Positions 43,061-53,900 of a stretch of 64,000 bases of DNA are shown in pieces. The stretch is from contig NC_092406.1 in NCBI RefSeq assembly GCF_009017415.1, positions 310,001 through 374,000 on the forward strand. Direction: 5' to 3'. Within the stretch, counting starts at the first letter, position 1, and each line of letters starts with the position of its first letter. The notes under the pieces are model-generated. The model saw only the letters and a program-made list of their open reading frames with translations. It searched no databases and was not told where the DNA came from. The stretch comes from Aspergillus flavus. Taxonomy: Eukaryota; Ascomycota; Eurotiomycetes; Eurotiales; Aspergillaceae. Both the position numbers and the translations under genes were made by a program.

Positions 43061-44074
43061 ATGAATCTTCGAGCCGCGGGCCTTCGCAAGGCCCGCCGCC
43101 AACGCTCCTTCACATGGCTTTTACTCCTCATTGCCGTTCTAATGTTGGCGCAAATATCCTTGGCCCAAGATACCACTGGGAATGACCCCGCGTCGACAAC
43201 CGACGTAACAACTAAGGAGACCACTACAGCTACGACAAAAGATGACACTACCACGACATCCAAGACCACGGAAACATCCGCGACAGACAAATCAGCAACG
43301 ACAACAACATCCGAGTCCAAATCTACAGACTCCAGTACAACCTCCACCGCAACGAATGATTACCCCGTGGTGACAGTCCCCCCACTCGCCGACGCACCAT
43401 ACATGCAAACATCAGATACCCCGGAAGGAACCGTCTTCATCGCCGTCGGGGCAGTCCTAGGCTTCGTGGGCCTCGCACTCCTAGCCTGGCGCGGAATGGT
43501 CGCATGGTCCGTAAACCGATCTGTCCGGAAAGCAGCCATAATGCAATCCTCCGAGGCAAAGGGACTCCTCCGCCACAGGAGAAAGAGATCCGCGCACCGC
43601 TCTCACGGCGGCCCAGCACCAGCCGTGTCCCTGGAAAAAATCGGCGGCGGCCACCGCACAAACCACCGCTCCTCCAAAGGCCCAAGATCCAACAGCGGGT
43701 TGTTCTTCTCCCCCACGGCTGGAATACACAGCGGCGGAAACAGAGGTTCAAGCTATCTTCCTGCGGGTTATTATGCTGCTGGGAGTGCTGCGGCTGGTAG
43801 TGGTAGCCACCAGAGTATGCAGTTCTCCGCGTCTGATCTTCCGGGCATGGGCCCGCAGGCACAGGGGTACACGAGGACAAAATCGGGCCCTAGCCCACCT
43901 GGCACGCCTACTCATGCTCCCGGTGGTGTCTATGAACCTCAGTTTAACACTTCGAGGTATTCTCACATGGCGTCCAATAGCTCCGTCAACCTTGCATCTC
44001 CTACGCAAGGAAGGACCCCGAGTGCTTACCTGGAAGATCTGTTCGAGAACCATCCTCCCAACAATAGACATTAG
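43061..44074 (+). CDS. csi2: Csi2-like Ser/Thr-rich membrane protein (cell wall/chitin related)
   Basis: A single-exon 337-residue protein resembling yeast Csi2, linked to chitin synthase 3 at the septum. A signal anchor or signal peptide (FTWLLLLIAVLMLAQISLAQ) is followed by a Thr/Ser/Lys-rich, probably O-mannosylated stretch (residues 38-100) with many TT runs. The conserved block PLADAPYMQTSDTPEGTVFI leads into one membrane span (VGAVLGFVGLALLAWRGMVA). A basic juxtamembrane region, RHRRKRSAHR, and a Gly/Ser-rich cytosolic tail follow. The transmembrane block is the main support for the name. The start has an in-frame ATG with Arg-rich residues 3-14 before the hydrophobic core. Confidence 0.75.
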   Translation: MNLRAAGLRKARRQRSFTWLLLLIAVLMLAQISLAQDTTGNDPASTTDVTTKETTTATTKDDTTTTSKTTETSATDKSATTTTSESKSTDSSTTSTATNDYPVVTVPPLADAPYMQTSDTPEGTVFIAVGAVLGFVGLALLAWRGMVAWSVNRSVRKAAIMQSSEAKGLLRHRRKRSAHRSHGGPAPAVSLEKIGGGHRTNHRSSKGPRSNSGLFFSPTAGIHSGGNRGSSYLPAGYYAAGSAAAGSGSHQSMQFSASDLPGMGPQAQGYTRTKSGPSPPGTPTHAPGGVYEPQFNTSRYSHMASNSSVNLASPTQGRTPSAYLEDLFENHPPNNRH

Positions 44075-44783
44075 GGTTTGGTGATCTCTCATCCAAAACT
44101 GAACGAATGCTGTAGCTGAAATTCACTTTTTCTGCCCCTGTTCTATTCTTAGTCTTTTCTTTTTTTTACATTCGATGGCAAATATCATTTACATAATCTT
44201 GTTATATAGTGTATGTACATCTCTCATGTCATGAGCAACCGTCTTTAACGTCCAGGACTACGCACCTTTCTGGATAACTTTCCTTACATGTTCTGGCTTT
44301 TGCAGCGGTAATTTAGGCGATGGAGTTCACTGGAGGTCAACTAGACCATTATCCATGAAACTTTGGGTGTGGAATTTGTTGAATGTTTAGTTTGTTTCTG
44401 AGTTACATTTCATTGTTTGGGTCTGCCTGTCGATATTGCAATTGTGTATTACCCACATATCCGTAGCGTAGTTGCGCGCAGAAAATGAAAACGCAAAAAA
44501 GAAGACCTGCCACTATGTACTGTGCACAACAATAGCTCGCAATGCTTGGCGAATATCATACAAATGATCACTTGAAAGTCTTTCGCTTGATCGAGGAAGC
44601 GATAAATGCGGTCCAAGAAATGAACCGAATGATGAGCAGGACGCTCAAAGGGCGTAGCAGAGAATAACAACTAGAAAGGAATACATACATAATCACAGTA
44701 ATAAGTCCTACATCCGTGGATATACCAAGTCATGTCATTTATAAAAAGGGCGGTGTTCAACAATTTTAAAGTACGGCCGCAGT
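44075..44783. other. Intergenic between convergent 3' ends
   Basis: 709 bp of AT-rich untranslated and spacer sequence between the Csi2-like gene and the EXS gene. No gene seen. Confidence 0.6.
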
Positions 44784-46240
44784 TCAGTCCGCATCCAATT
44801 TGCCGTTGAATTCACCGAGAAGAATGTCATTAGGGGCCGGTCCACGGCTGTTCCTGACTATAGATACCAAGTTAGCATCCATTCCCAGTGTTCTCACATG
44901 GGCGAAATGCAACTCACCAGATTCGGTCTCCACACGCAAGAAGATCCACATCCACCGACGTGCGACTTCAAGGAACATGAGCAACCAAATGCCCACCTCC
45001 GTCTCGCAAAGCCAGACAAAGCCAGGCATAAACCTGGATAACCATGAAAACCGAATAGCCAGATCTACAAGAATAGCAAGATAGTATTGCCGATCAGCAA
45101 AATGGCGGTGCCGGCGTAATCCGTAAGGATGATGTGCGTCGCGGCGCGCTGAAGTTAGGAGAGTCAAGTCCCAATCTTTGGTGACGTCCCAGTAGAAAGA
45201 GTAAGCAGAGTTGACAAAGGTGCACAAGTATCTGGGATGTCGTCAGCCAACCTCTACCCCTCCCAAACTTATATATCAGTAGAAACAACATACAATACTC
45301 GTGACAGACTCATTTCGCTATATCCGTAGCTCTCCAGAGGGTTATAGTTCCTCAATTTGGAGGTAAGGTAGATGACGGGCAGTGCTGTGGCGTATTTCAG
45401 AGCGTTGGCGAGGTGCTGGCCGCCCTGATTTTCCAGTTTAAAACCAGCTCGACGTACACGCACATATTCAATCAAACACTGCCGAAATCGAATGATACTC
45501 GGAATAGCAACGACCAGGGGGATCACCCAATCGTGTCCGCACTTGCGATCCGGCTTGGATGTGCTGGAAACACCCGAGGTAAAGAACATGCAGAAAGTGA
45601 CAACCAAGTCCGCTAGTACTTTAGCATAGCTAGTCAGCGCGTCGGCAAGTAGAATATCTCCAAATTTCCCATCTTGGGCTTCTGCTAATCCACCAATGCT
45701 GATCCGCTTCAGAGTCACGAACAAGCGATGTCTACCAGAGCGTGCAAGACGGTTGAAAGGGAGAAGGAGGATTATGAAGAAGATAATGAGGTATGACTGT
45801 GGAATAAAATCCAGCGATTCGACCTTCTCAGTAGAGCCATGGGTCGCGGCCCAGAATATAAGTAGTGAGAGCAGAAGGGGGACTGTCAAGAGAGTAGCTA
45901 GGTGGTATGTCGAGACGTGGTGGGGTCGCTGGGACGAAGAGTGACGGGCAGGATATCGGATGAGCGCGGGGACATCCTAATCGAGAACGGTCAGATGTTA
46001 TTCAGGGAAGGTATCAAAAAGAATAGAGGGGTTAACCTACAATGTTCTTCTTGAGAAGATATTGGAGATTGACCCCCCAACCCCAGAAGCCTGTACATTG
46101 AAATCAACATCGTCGGAATCTAACATAAGTAAAGCGCCAGTATCTCTCAGCTTACCTGCAACCAAAATCACGGCCACACGATAGGGAAAAGGAAGAAAGA
46201 GACTGAAGCGATCCAATTGAGCATGTTGATCAGGACCCAT
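44784..46240 (-). CDS. erd1: Erd1-type EXS-domain multi-pass membrane protein
   Basis: A Golgi membrane protein of the Erd1/XPR1 EXS family; Erd1 is known for ER-protein retention, Golgi glycosyltransferase recycling and phosphate recycling. Five exons: 46156-46240, 46041-46090, 45294-45976, 44918-45231 and 44784-44857, giving 401 residues. Splicing yields the lead-in FPYRVAVILVAGFWGWGVNL, then DVPALIRYPAR and several membrane spans (TVPLLLSLLIFWAATHG, SYLIIFFIILLLPFNRLA). The EXS block has DALTSYAKVLADLVVTFC, IRFRQCLIEYVR, HLANALKYATALPV and NSAYSFYWDVTKDWDLTLL, with the C-terminal EFNGKLDAD. Exon 2 is only 50 nt. Divergent from pex10 over 551 bp. Confidence 0.9.
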
Positions 46241-46791
46241 ATTCCATTGAAGCGGCGCGGGACTACAGCGCCAGCACGGAGAAGATAGGGGAGATAAGGG
46301 ACAAGAAGGTCAAAATCAAAGAGGAAGACCACAATAGGGGGATCTAAAGAGAAGAGCGAAAGCAAAAAGAAGTCGAACCAAATAAAGAGTGACTAGGGGT
46401 GAGTTTGAAAACCAAAATTTACACACTCATAATTATTAGACGGAAAATGAAGACGCTCAGGGACGCTTTCAGAGTCCAGGCGGTTCCGCGCGGCTGTTCG
46501 GATTGGGAGGAGGCACACTTGTCTGTTTCGGGTCTAACTCCTTACAGGTCGAGACTTCCAAATTTGGCTCAAGGTTTCCAATTTCCCTGATGGCATTCGG
46601 GTCACGTGAATCACTCCCTCACGTGTGGACTGCCGAGGTATACCGTATCGCCGCTGCAGAGGCTCATTCTCCGGGGAAATGATAACCACGTCAGTTAACA
46701 ATGATGAGACGGTAGAGCGAGCTTTCTTCGGTCAACCTGATTTTGTACTAACACTTCAAATTACCTCAATCGCACTGAACATACGTTGACA
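46241..46791. promoter_or_regulatory. Divergent promoter, erd1 and pex10, with paired CACGTG boxes
   Basis: Two CACGTG boxes at 46603-46608 and 46620-46625, 17 bp apart start to start, lie about 170 bp before the pex10 ATG. They are candidate sites for bHLH factors of the Cbf1/Pho4/SREBP kind. The motif pair is seen directly; the factor is inferred. Confidence 0.55.
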
Positions 46792-47913
46792 ATGGCGGAT
46801 GAAGACTTCTCTTTGTCTCCTGCAACCTCCGCCCCGGCGCCCAGTCCCTCGGCGCATTTCTACCCATTCGCGACGTCTCCGGATATCATACGATCCCATG
46901 AAAAAGACTTATTCCTTACCTCGAATCTAGTACAGCAAGCTCAGAACATCATCCGCTCACTCCGCGGAGCTCGATTTGCTCATACCTACTCCGAAACCAT
47001 CAAGAATCTGACCGAGATCCTATACTTTTCCCTGACTACCCTGATCGGCAACCGAACGTTGGGGGAGGAATACTGTGATCTTGTCCAATTGGAAGATGAC
47101 ACACTCCAGCTCCCTTCTTTTATCAGGCGGGCGGGATATATCGTGAGCAGTATCATTGTGCCCTGGATCCTTCAGCGGATCCTACCAGCTTTCCGCCAGC
47201 GACTACGGGCGAAGCTTGAGCGGAGCATCGCGCGGCAACAGCTTAAGGCCCAACAAGCCCGGGAAGGGACGAAGCCTAGCAGGAAAGAAACTTCAAAGGC
47301 ACCATCCTTCTTCACGAAGTTACGAATTCAAAAGTATATTCTGGAACACCTTGATTCCATCACGTCATTGAGTCCTATCTACGCCGTGAGCATTGCGACC
47401 TTTTACTTCACCGGCGCGTACTATCATTTGTCGAAACGCTTTTGGGGTCTGCGATATGTATTCACAAAGAAACTTGAGGAAAACGAGCAGCGGGTCGGGT
47501 ATGAAGTGCTAGGAGTGTTGCTTGTCTTGCAGATCGCGGTACAAAGCGTGCTGCACGTCAAGAAAGTGGGGCTCAGTTTGCAGCAAGAAGACCTTGAGAC
47601 AGAGGCGACCCATTCTAGGGGCCCGGATGATACGTTGATCCACTCTATTGAGAACCCGCCAACACTACCGCTTCTTCCTGCATCTGATGCCCGGTATGAT
47701 CTCTCAGAGGACTCCACTGCAATCCCTTGGATTCCCTCAGGGCAGCAAAGCAGATGCACACTTTGCTTAGAACCCTTCAAAGACCCTAGTGTCACCACAT
47801 GCGGACACGTATTCTGCTGGACATGCGTGCGAGATTGGGTACGCGAGAAGCCTGAATGTCCCCTGTGTCGACAAGATGTCCTGCTATCTAAAATTCTGCC
47901 TTTGAGAGGTTAG
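46792..47913 (+). CDS. pex10: Pex10, peroxisomal RING ubiquitin ligase
   Basis: A membrane E3 subunit with Pex2 and Pex12 that ubiquitinates Pex5 for receptor recycling in peroxisome matrix import. Single exon, 373 residues, start ATG at 46792 (MADEDFSLSP). The N-terminal peroxin-2/10/12 domain has FATSPDIIRSHEKDLFLTS, LIGNRTLGEEYCDLVQ and RAGYIVSSIIVPWILQRILP, with hydrophobic segments later (YAVSIATFYFTGAYYHLSKR, GYEVLGVLLVLQIAVQSVL). The C-terminal RING is CTLCLEPFKDPSVTTCGHVF followed by CWTC and CPLC, all eight zinc ligands present (C3HC4). The second peroxisome-related gene in the window, unlinked to the Pex30-like one. Confidence 0.95.
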   Translation: MADEDFSLSPATSAPAPSPSAHFYPFATSPDIIRSHEKDLFLTSNLVQQAQNIIRSLRGARFAHTYSETIKNLTEILYFSLTTLIGNRTLGEEYCDLVQLEDDTLQLPSFIRRAGYIVSSIIVPWILQRILPAFRQRLRAKLERSIARQQLKAQQAREGTKPSRKETSKAPSFFTKLRIQKYILEHLDSITSLSPIYAVSIATFYFTGAYYHLSKRFWGLRYVFTKKLEENEQRVGYEVLGVLLVLQIAVQSVLHVKKVGLSLQQEDLETEATHSRGPDDTLIHSIENPPTLPLLPASDARYDLSEDSTAIPWIPSGQQSRCTLCLEPFKDPSVTTCGHVFCWTCVRDWVREKPECPLCRQDVLLSKILPLRG

Positions 47914-48341
47914 TTCGAGCCATGTGTTCTCTGTATATAATATAGGGTATGGTCGTGCATATGACAGCGTTTGATATTTGGTCCACATATAGTCCTGCTC
48001 ATCGTCCAGTTACTTTTTTATGTTGTCGTTTCCGGTCATTAGAGGAATATACCCCCTTTCTCAAGTGACCTATAATACCAAGACCCACAATGGTTCATTT
48101 CAGATATATTGATTCCACAATTCTTGGCATGGCTTTTGCAGACTTGGCATAATAGCCCCTGTCCTTGTATGAATAGAGGGTGAAAATGTGATTTAAAGCC
48201 AAAGAAGTATTGCCAATTATACAACGCTTCCTATGAGCACGCTATCTATGCATTGCACCCCAGACATGATTTAGAACTTCCCGAGTCCCTGCTATGGCCT
48301 TGAGTGTTGTCCAACTATTAACCTCAACAGAGAGGCCAGAT
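47914..48341. other. Intergenic between convergent 3' ends
   Basis: 428 bp of AT-rich sequence between pex10 and the exonuclease gene. Nothing found. Confidence 0.6.
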
Positions 48342-49705
48342 TTATGAACGTTCCTTAGCCCCTAGTAGTAGATTATCTATCGGCTCGATAACCTCAACCT
48401 CCTCCGGCTCAGTATTCACAGGAGTCTCATGGACTATCTGAATTGGTAAATTCAACTCAGCATGTGCCGGCAAAGGAGGTATTGGGTCTAAAGTCATCCG
48501 TTTCGCATTCATAGTATTGAACAGACACACACACGCGAATGGATCAGCCGCAGCATCTATAAAACAATCCTTGTTAGGCGATTCTTCACATTCGGGAAAA
48601 GGTATAACTGACAGTGAACTTGCGAATAATCCAGCGCAGAGGCCCAATCACTACATCGAACCTCAACATCTTTCGCCAGAGGAATGCCGAAGTGTTCTTC
48701 AACCTGCGCGCTTAGATTGACAGTCCTCTTATTGACCAGTCCTGGGTTTGACTGGCTGTACTTGACCAATTTGTACAAATGGCTTAGTTCGAAGATGCCG
48801 CGCGTCTCAATCCCAAGGTACTTGCGTAAACGGGTACAGTCTGCCTTGATCGACACGCCAGCCTTTATTACGTCCGGAGACTCGAGGATGCGTTTCAGAG
48901 TAGGGGGTACGAGGTCTTCCGCACCCCTCGCTGGTCTAAACATAGCGATGTGGAAGAGTGCAATTCTCCTCGAACTCGCGAGCTGAATCAGCGATACGTT
49001 CTTTAGTATTCCGTCCGCCGCGGAGGCGTTGGCTTTCCATTCTATGTCGAGTCCAAGAATGGGTTCATCAGAGAACATCTTCGATATGGTTTCAGCACTT
49101 TCCAGGGTTTTGCAGTAATGTACAAGGATTTCCTCTCCATCGGGCGACTTGTACAATCGATGACTCCAGAATTTGTGCGCTCCTGAAATTGGTGCGAACT
49201 TTGGAGTTGGGCTGTCTTTGGGTAGCTGAGGGCGCGAGTCCAGAGCTGGGATTGCTATTTTGGGGTTGACGATGTGGGTGATTTTTTCTGCATCTTTGAT
49301 GAGCCCGGTTGTCAACTGGGCTGCAGAACTGGAGATGCATGGCCTCTTGGTGTTTGAGTCTATGGATGGTTCTCCTCGCCTTATGGAGGCACCCTCCGCC
49401 CGGGGACGTGTATGTTGACTGGTACTGAAGCATGATATGGGGTACTGTGCTTTCGCACATATTGCGGAGCTCCGGCAGCTATTTGGGTATCGCTGGCTAT
49501 TGCAGCATACGGTCGAAAGCTTGGGTCGTTCCAGTCCCTTCAGCTTTTCACGCTGTACTAGGGCATGTGTAAAGGATTTGCGGTTAATATCCCGTAGTTT
49601 CCCCTTATTTGCATCAGCGACGTCGATTATACGACGGTTTCTGAGCTGGCTCTTGAAGCCGGTTTTGACCAGACTAGTAATATGAGCTAGAGTTGTTCGA
49701 AACAT
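48342..49705 (-). CDS. DEDDy 3'-5' exonuclease domain protein (RNase D/WRN-like)
   Basis: A nuclease of the DnaQ fold acting on RNA or DNA 3' ends. Exons are 48613-49705 and 48342-48556, giving 435 residues. The first in-frame ATG gives MFRTTLAHITSLVKTGFK, an Arg/Lys/Ser-rich start that could be a mitochondrial presequence. The exonuclease region begins near residue 170. Exo I is LGLDIEWKA (Asp and Glu), exo II is AGVSIKADCTRLRKYLG, and exo III is HYAAADPFACV (Tyr-x3-Asp). The exo III Tyr codon exists only after removal of the intron 48557-48612 (GTCAGT...TATAG), since its first base is in exon 1 and the other two are in exon 2. All DEDDy residues are therefore intact. Substrate is unknown. 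Confidence 0.85.
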
Positions 49706-50431
49706 GGCTGTGGTCGAAGAAAAAGCACGGCTTCCGCTGGTCTTAACATTCAAAGTTTCGTTTTTCTTCAACAGACACGGCCTGCGTATCAACGTTGAGT
49801 AGCTAGTAGACGTGATATAGCCTGTATTAACCTTGAGAAGAAGTTTTGAGTTGGCAATACAGGCTCGAGAAGATGCGAGAGCCGGGCTTTTGAAATAAAC
49901 ACCACGCCGACTGAGGAACCGTCAGCTAGGAGATCAGATGAAAGGAATCATTAACCAACGCGGCTTTCTCGAGACTATGGAGCGAATCATTGTGCACAAC
50001 AAAGCCTTGTTGATGCTTTGTCGCGTGCCATAAAGAGTGTTTCAACACTCTTGGTAAAATTCGACAAGACCGCATATCTCAAAGCAGTCATACTGAATGC
50101 GCCCCCTATCAATAGCCTATTGAGATTGCGGGTATATTGTAAATATAGTCCGCATGGGCCATTGTATGATTAAGTTGAGAATAACCTTTATGTCCCTGAA
50201 GAAGTATTGGTGGATTTGATTGGTGCAAGGCTATCGGGTCGGATAAACGTGCGTTCCCTCCCGCCAAGATTGTCCGAATGGGAATGATCGAGGATCCGCC
50301 CAACAGCGTGCGATTTCTATATCAAGCCAGACGAAACCTTTCTTGCGGAGGAGAGCTCTAGTAGTCCAAATATAGATTCAACTTCTTATACTTCCTCGGT
50401 TTAGCTCCGCTTATCACTCACTTCATCTACA
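49706..50431. promoter_or_regulatory. Divergent promoter, exonuclease gene and lsm5
   Basis: 726 bp between divergent start codons, no supported gene; an 80-bp pyrimidine-rich leader precedes lsm5. Confidence 0.5.
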
Positions 50432-50988
50432 ATGGCTTCTCAACTCCTCCCCCTCGGTAATGACCCAACCATTTGTGTATTAATGAAGCTCCTCGCTAAT
50501 AATCTGCATAGAGCTGATCGACAAGTGTGTCGGTTCTAGAATTTGGGTCATCATGAAGAATGACAAAGGTTTGTTGCTTTGCGTGTAATAAGCAACCATG
50601 TGCTGACACTTACAGAATTCGCTGGTACTTTGCTCGGTTTTGATGACTACGTCAGTAAGTTACTTCTATTTTCTTATCAGATCTCAAACGACCAGATACT
50701 AACCTAGTCTAGACATGGTCCTGGAAGACGTGACAGAATTGTGAGTACAGCTAGCCATGTAGCTTTTCTTGTTTCAACCACATCTGGTCATGTCCCGCAG
50801 ATTAGGAACTAACAGCAGGACAGCGATTACTCCGGTGCTCAGATTAAGCTCCCCAAGATCTTGCTAAATGGAAACAACGTCTGCATGGTACGGATGTCCT
50901 TACCTGTTCCTATTCCTCGACTATTGTCGTCTTGCTAACGTAACTACAGTTGATCCCTGGTGGCGAAGGACCGGTCGGTAGCTCTTAG
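50432..50988 (+). CDS. lsm5: LSm5, U6 snRNA / mRNA-decay Sm-like protein, six exons
   Basis: A subunit of the Lsm2-8 ring (U6 snRNP, nucleus) and the Lsm1-7 ring (decapping, cytoplasm). Exons are 50432-50456, 50512-50568, 50616-50654, 50713-50740, 50824-50887 and 50950-50988, 252 nt in total and 83 residues. Five GT-AG introns of 47-83 nt split the gene, and no exon exceeds 64 nt, so no long open frame exists. The Sm1 motif comes together as IDKCVGSRIWVIMKNDKEFA and GTLLGFDDYVNMVLEDVTEF, and the Sm2 motif as LLNGNNVCMLIPGG. The product begins MASQLLPLEL and ends GPVGSS. Every junction keeps the frame and matches the family block order. Confidence 0.95.
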
Positions 50989-53900
50989 TTTCTGATATCC
51001 AGTGCTTTTTACTTGCTTTGATGAAAAAAAGATTTTGTGAATGATGATCAACGATATCTTATAGATTCTATTGTAATTGCAAAAATTACATTAATCTCCG
51101 GCCTTGCTTCTTGTACTATCTTGAATGTTTAGTCGATTGCGCCACTATCTGCAAACATTTCTCTCCTTGCAGTAAATATATCTCTCGTATGGAGGCGATG
51201 TAAACGTGATAATCTATAAGGTCTGGGGTACGCGCGTTGAGCTTAGACCGTCTTGTTCTGGCTTGCACGTCAGTACTCGATTAGCCTAGGAAGTGATGTA
51301 AATAGACTCGCCATAGGCAATTGACCCTACTAAAGTAAATGGACACTGATAGAAGGTTATCAATATAACATTAAAATAACGTTGACTGGGATCCGCCGTT
51401 TTATGAACATGCAGTAGTCCACGGCTTCGAGAAGGGCATTTGGCTACTAATTGTTATACCAATGCTCTACCTCGAGGAAGGTCGATGACCTGATAAAGTG
51501 CGCAAGTAAAGAGAGATTAAATATTCCTTATAGCCTTGGTTTGCGAGCGATGTCTGATATAATCTGCTTTCTGGCCGGTCGGCTCATGCACTCAATGAGT
51601 GAGGACCTGAGCTCCGCCGCTGTATGAAGGAGATACTCTAAGGTTCCTGATATTGTGCCGGTGTAGTAGAATGAACTTCAACCACAGTGTACTCTATCCC
51701 ATATGGAGTCTGTAGAGGTAACAGCAACCGAGTACATGGACGCATGCTCTGTAACTTAAGCCTGAAGCGGTCTATAACTTGGCAATAGCTGTTGACTATA
51801 TCTCAGCGTGTCAGCATTAATGCTCCGCCTTTCTCTAATGAGGAGACTAGCATCCACTACATAAGACATGGCTAAATAACCAAACAAATTTTGAAAGAAC
51901 TGTATTAGGTCGTTAGCTCTTTCAGTGGCAAAGCCCAGGATACTTGGATAACGATAGGAAATAGTAGAGGTAGGAAGCTTCCGCTTGTTACTTCACAAGC
52001 TCTGTTTGAACAACCGCAGCCGTGAAGTCGTCATACAGCCAGAATTGAGCGACAGTGTTTGGTCTTCTAAAGAGTTGTGCAAGTAATATCTCTATTAGTA
52101 TAGCAGAGCCGTTTGAGCGACAAGTTACCATAAGACAGACGGGCTGTTGCAAGCATCCGGCGTAACGATATCTGACGTCACCCCCCTCACTCCACTCTCA
52201 CGAAACGATATGACAGAAGTTGATTGAAGACTTTGATCTTCTGGAATTAGAGGGACGATTATTCCAGGAATATCCCTTAGTAACCGATATTGCTAAAACC
52301 AGTAATAGGAAATATCATGAATGAAACATTTTCGACCCACCACGACGCATTGGCATCTGCAGGACCGGCCCGGTTGGAGTCGGGGATTTGGATTTGACGT
52401 CAAGATTTGTTCGAAGCTAAAGTTTTCATTGTCGTCCAGAGGCAAATACCGAAAGGTTCGCTACCCCAGATTCATGGGGAAGCTGCTGACGATCTAGAGT
52501 GGAAACTGTTATGTAACGAAATGCTTCCCCGCGTTATGGCCGTGGGATATGTGGGTTTGGGAACAACTTTAACTTATCTTCTTCCAACTGTATGATCATC
52601 ATAGAAATGATTAGGAAGCGACAAAGAAAAACTAGTTGAGATATTATGTTACGAGGTCTTTTCGTGATACATCGAGGAGAGCGGAACAATTATTGGCAAA
52701 TATAGTGCATTGCCAGGAAAAAGCATATTACACAGGTTAAAGTGTGGCGGGGCGGCACAGGTTCTTCTTCTACGATCGTCAGGATTACACGACACAGACC
52801 ATCCAAGATACGTTGATGCCAGCCAAGGGCTGCGTCATCTCATGCCAGATGAAATGCTGTAATTCTCACTTCTTACGTTAATTATTCCATTTTTATCTCT
52901 TTCCCGTTTTCTCTGCGTCGTATTTCGTGACAGGAGGATTCTCAACACCAACGGAGTCCGATCAACCCAATCCTCAAGAGTCAAGACCATGCCACCATCC
53001 GAGCTGCGGTGGCGCTGTCATTGGCTGGCATGGAGAGCCACGAGGTCTGCCATCACTCAGGGTGGTATCTGTTGCCACGTCTGATACGAGGATTCTCTGG
53101 GCATTTATGTACGCAGCTCAGTCATTGATTCATTGATTCATTCGCTACCACGAAAAAACATTATTGACGCCTTGGACTGCGAAGGTGGTGTCAGCGCCAC
53201 TGCTGAATCTAGTATTACGATCAATATAACTCGAAGTCTTAATTGGTCCGTCGAAGAAACATGCGCCAATCAAGACGTCTCTGGTTTGACGCGATGTTAC
53301 CGTATCCCCTGCTCGAGATGTCGTTGATCTCTTGTAGGTGAAGGCTTTGATTCCTGCCCTTAGTTCCACGGTCCTGTGGTTTAGGCCCGCCGCCCGACAT
53401 ACAAGAGAATTAAGAATTAAGGTTGATCTCACGCTTTAGCAGAAAACTTTGACGACGGTAATTACCAATTTACTTTTTTTCCTTTTTCATTGTTCTAATT
53501 ATTTCACGTACTCTTTTACTTTGGGTGCCGCCCCAACGGAACTCAACTAAGTGGTCTGTTCATTCAAGGAAACTTGTTAAAAAGTTTTTCGGAAGGGCTT
53601 TTTTCTTATGCCCAGATGATACCGAGGTCATGGTTCAGAAGCCCGGATAATATAGTCTTACCGGTTTGGGAGTAGGCACAGATCCCAACAAAGAGCGTGT
53701 GGGCCGAGGCTTTCTTGGATCAATAAGAAACCCCTTTCTGAACGAAGAGCTCGGAAGTAATACCTTTTACTGCAAAGGGGCACAGTCCCAATTTCTCGGT
53801 AAACTGACATGAGGGTTGCCTGATATGCCAAGGTTAGAAGCACGGTCTTCGGCTATCCTTATTACCTATTGAACCATTTGAATGGCCTTGTAAGGGACTC

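Noticed and set aside
43085..43347. Valine-rich minus-strand frame opposite the Csi2-like gene
   Set aside because: It is the antisense reading of a Thr/Ser-rich repeat and has no independent support.
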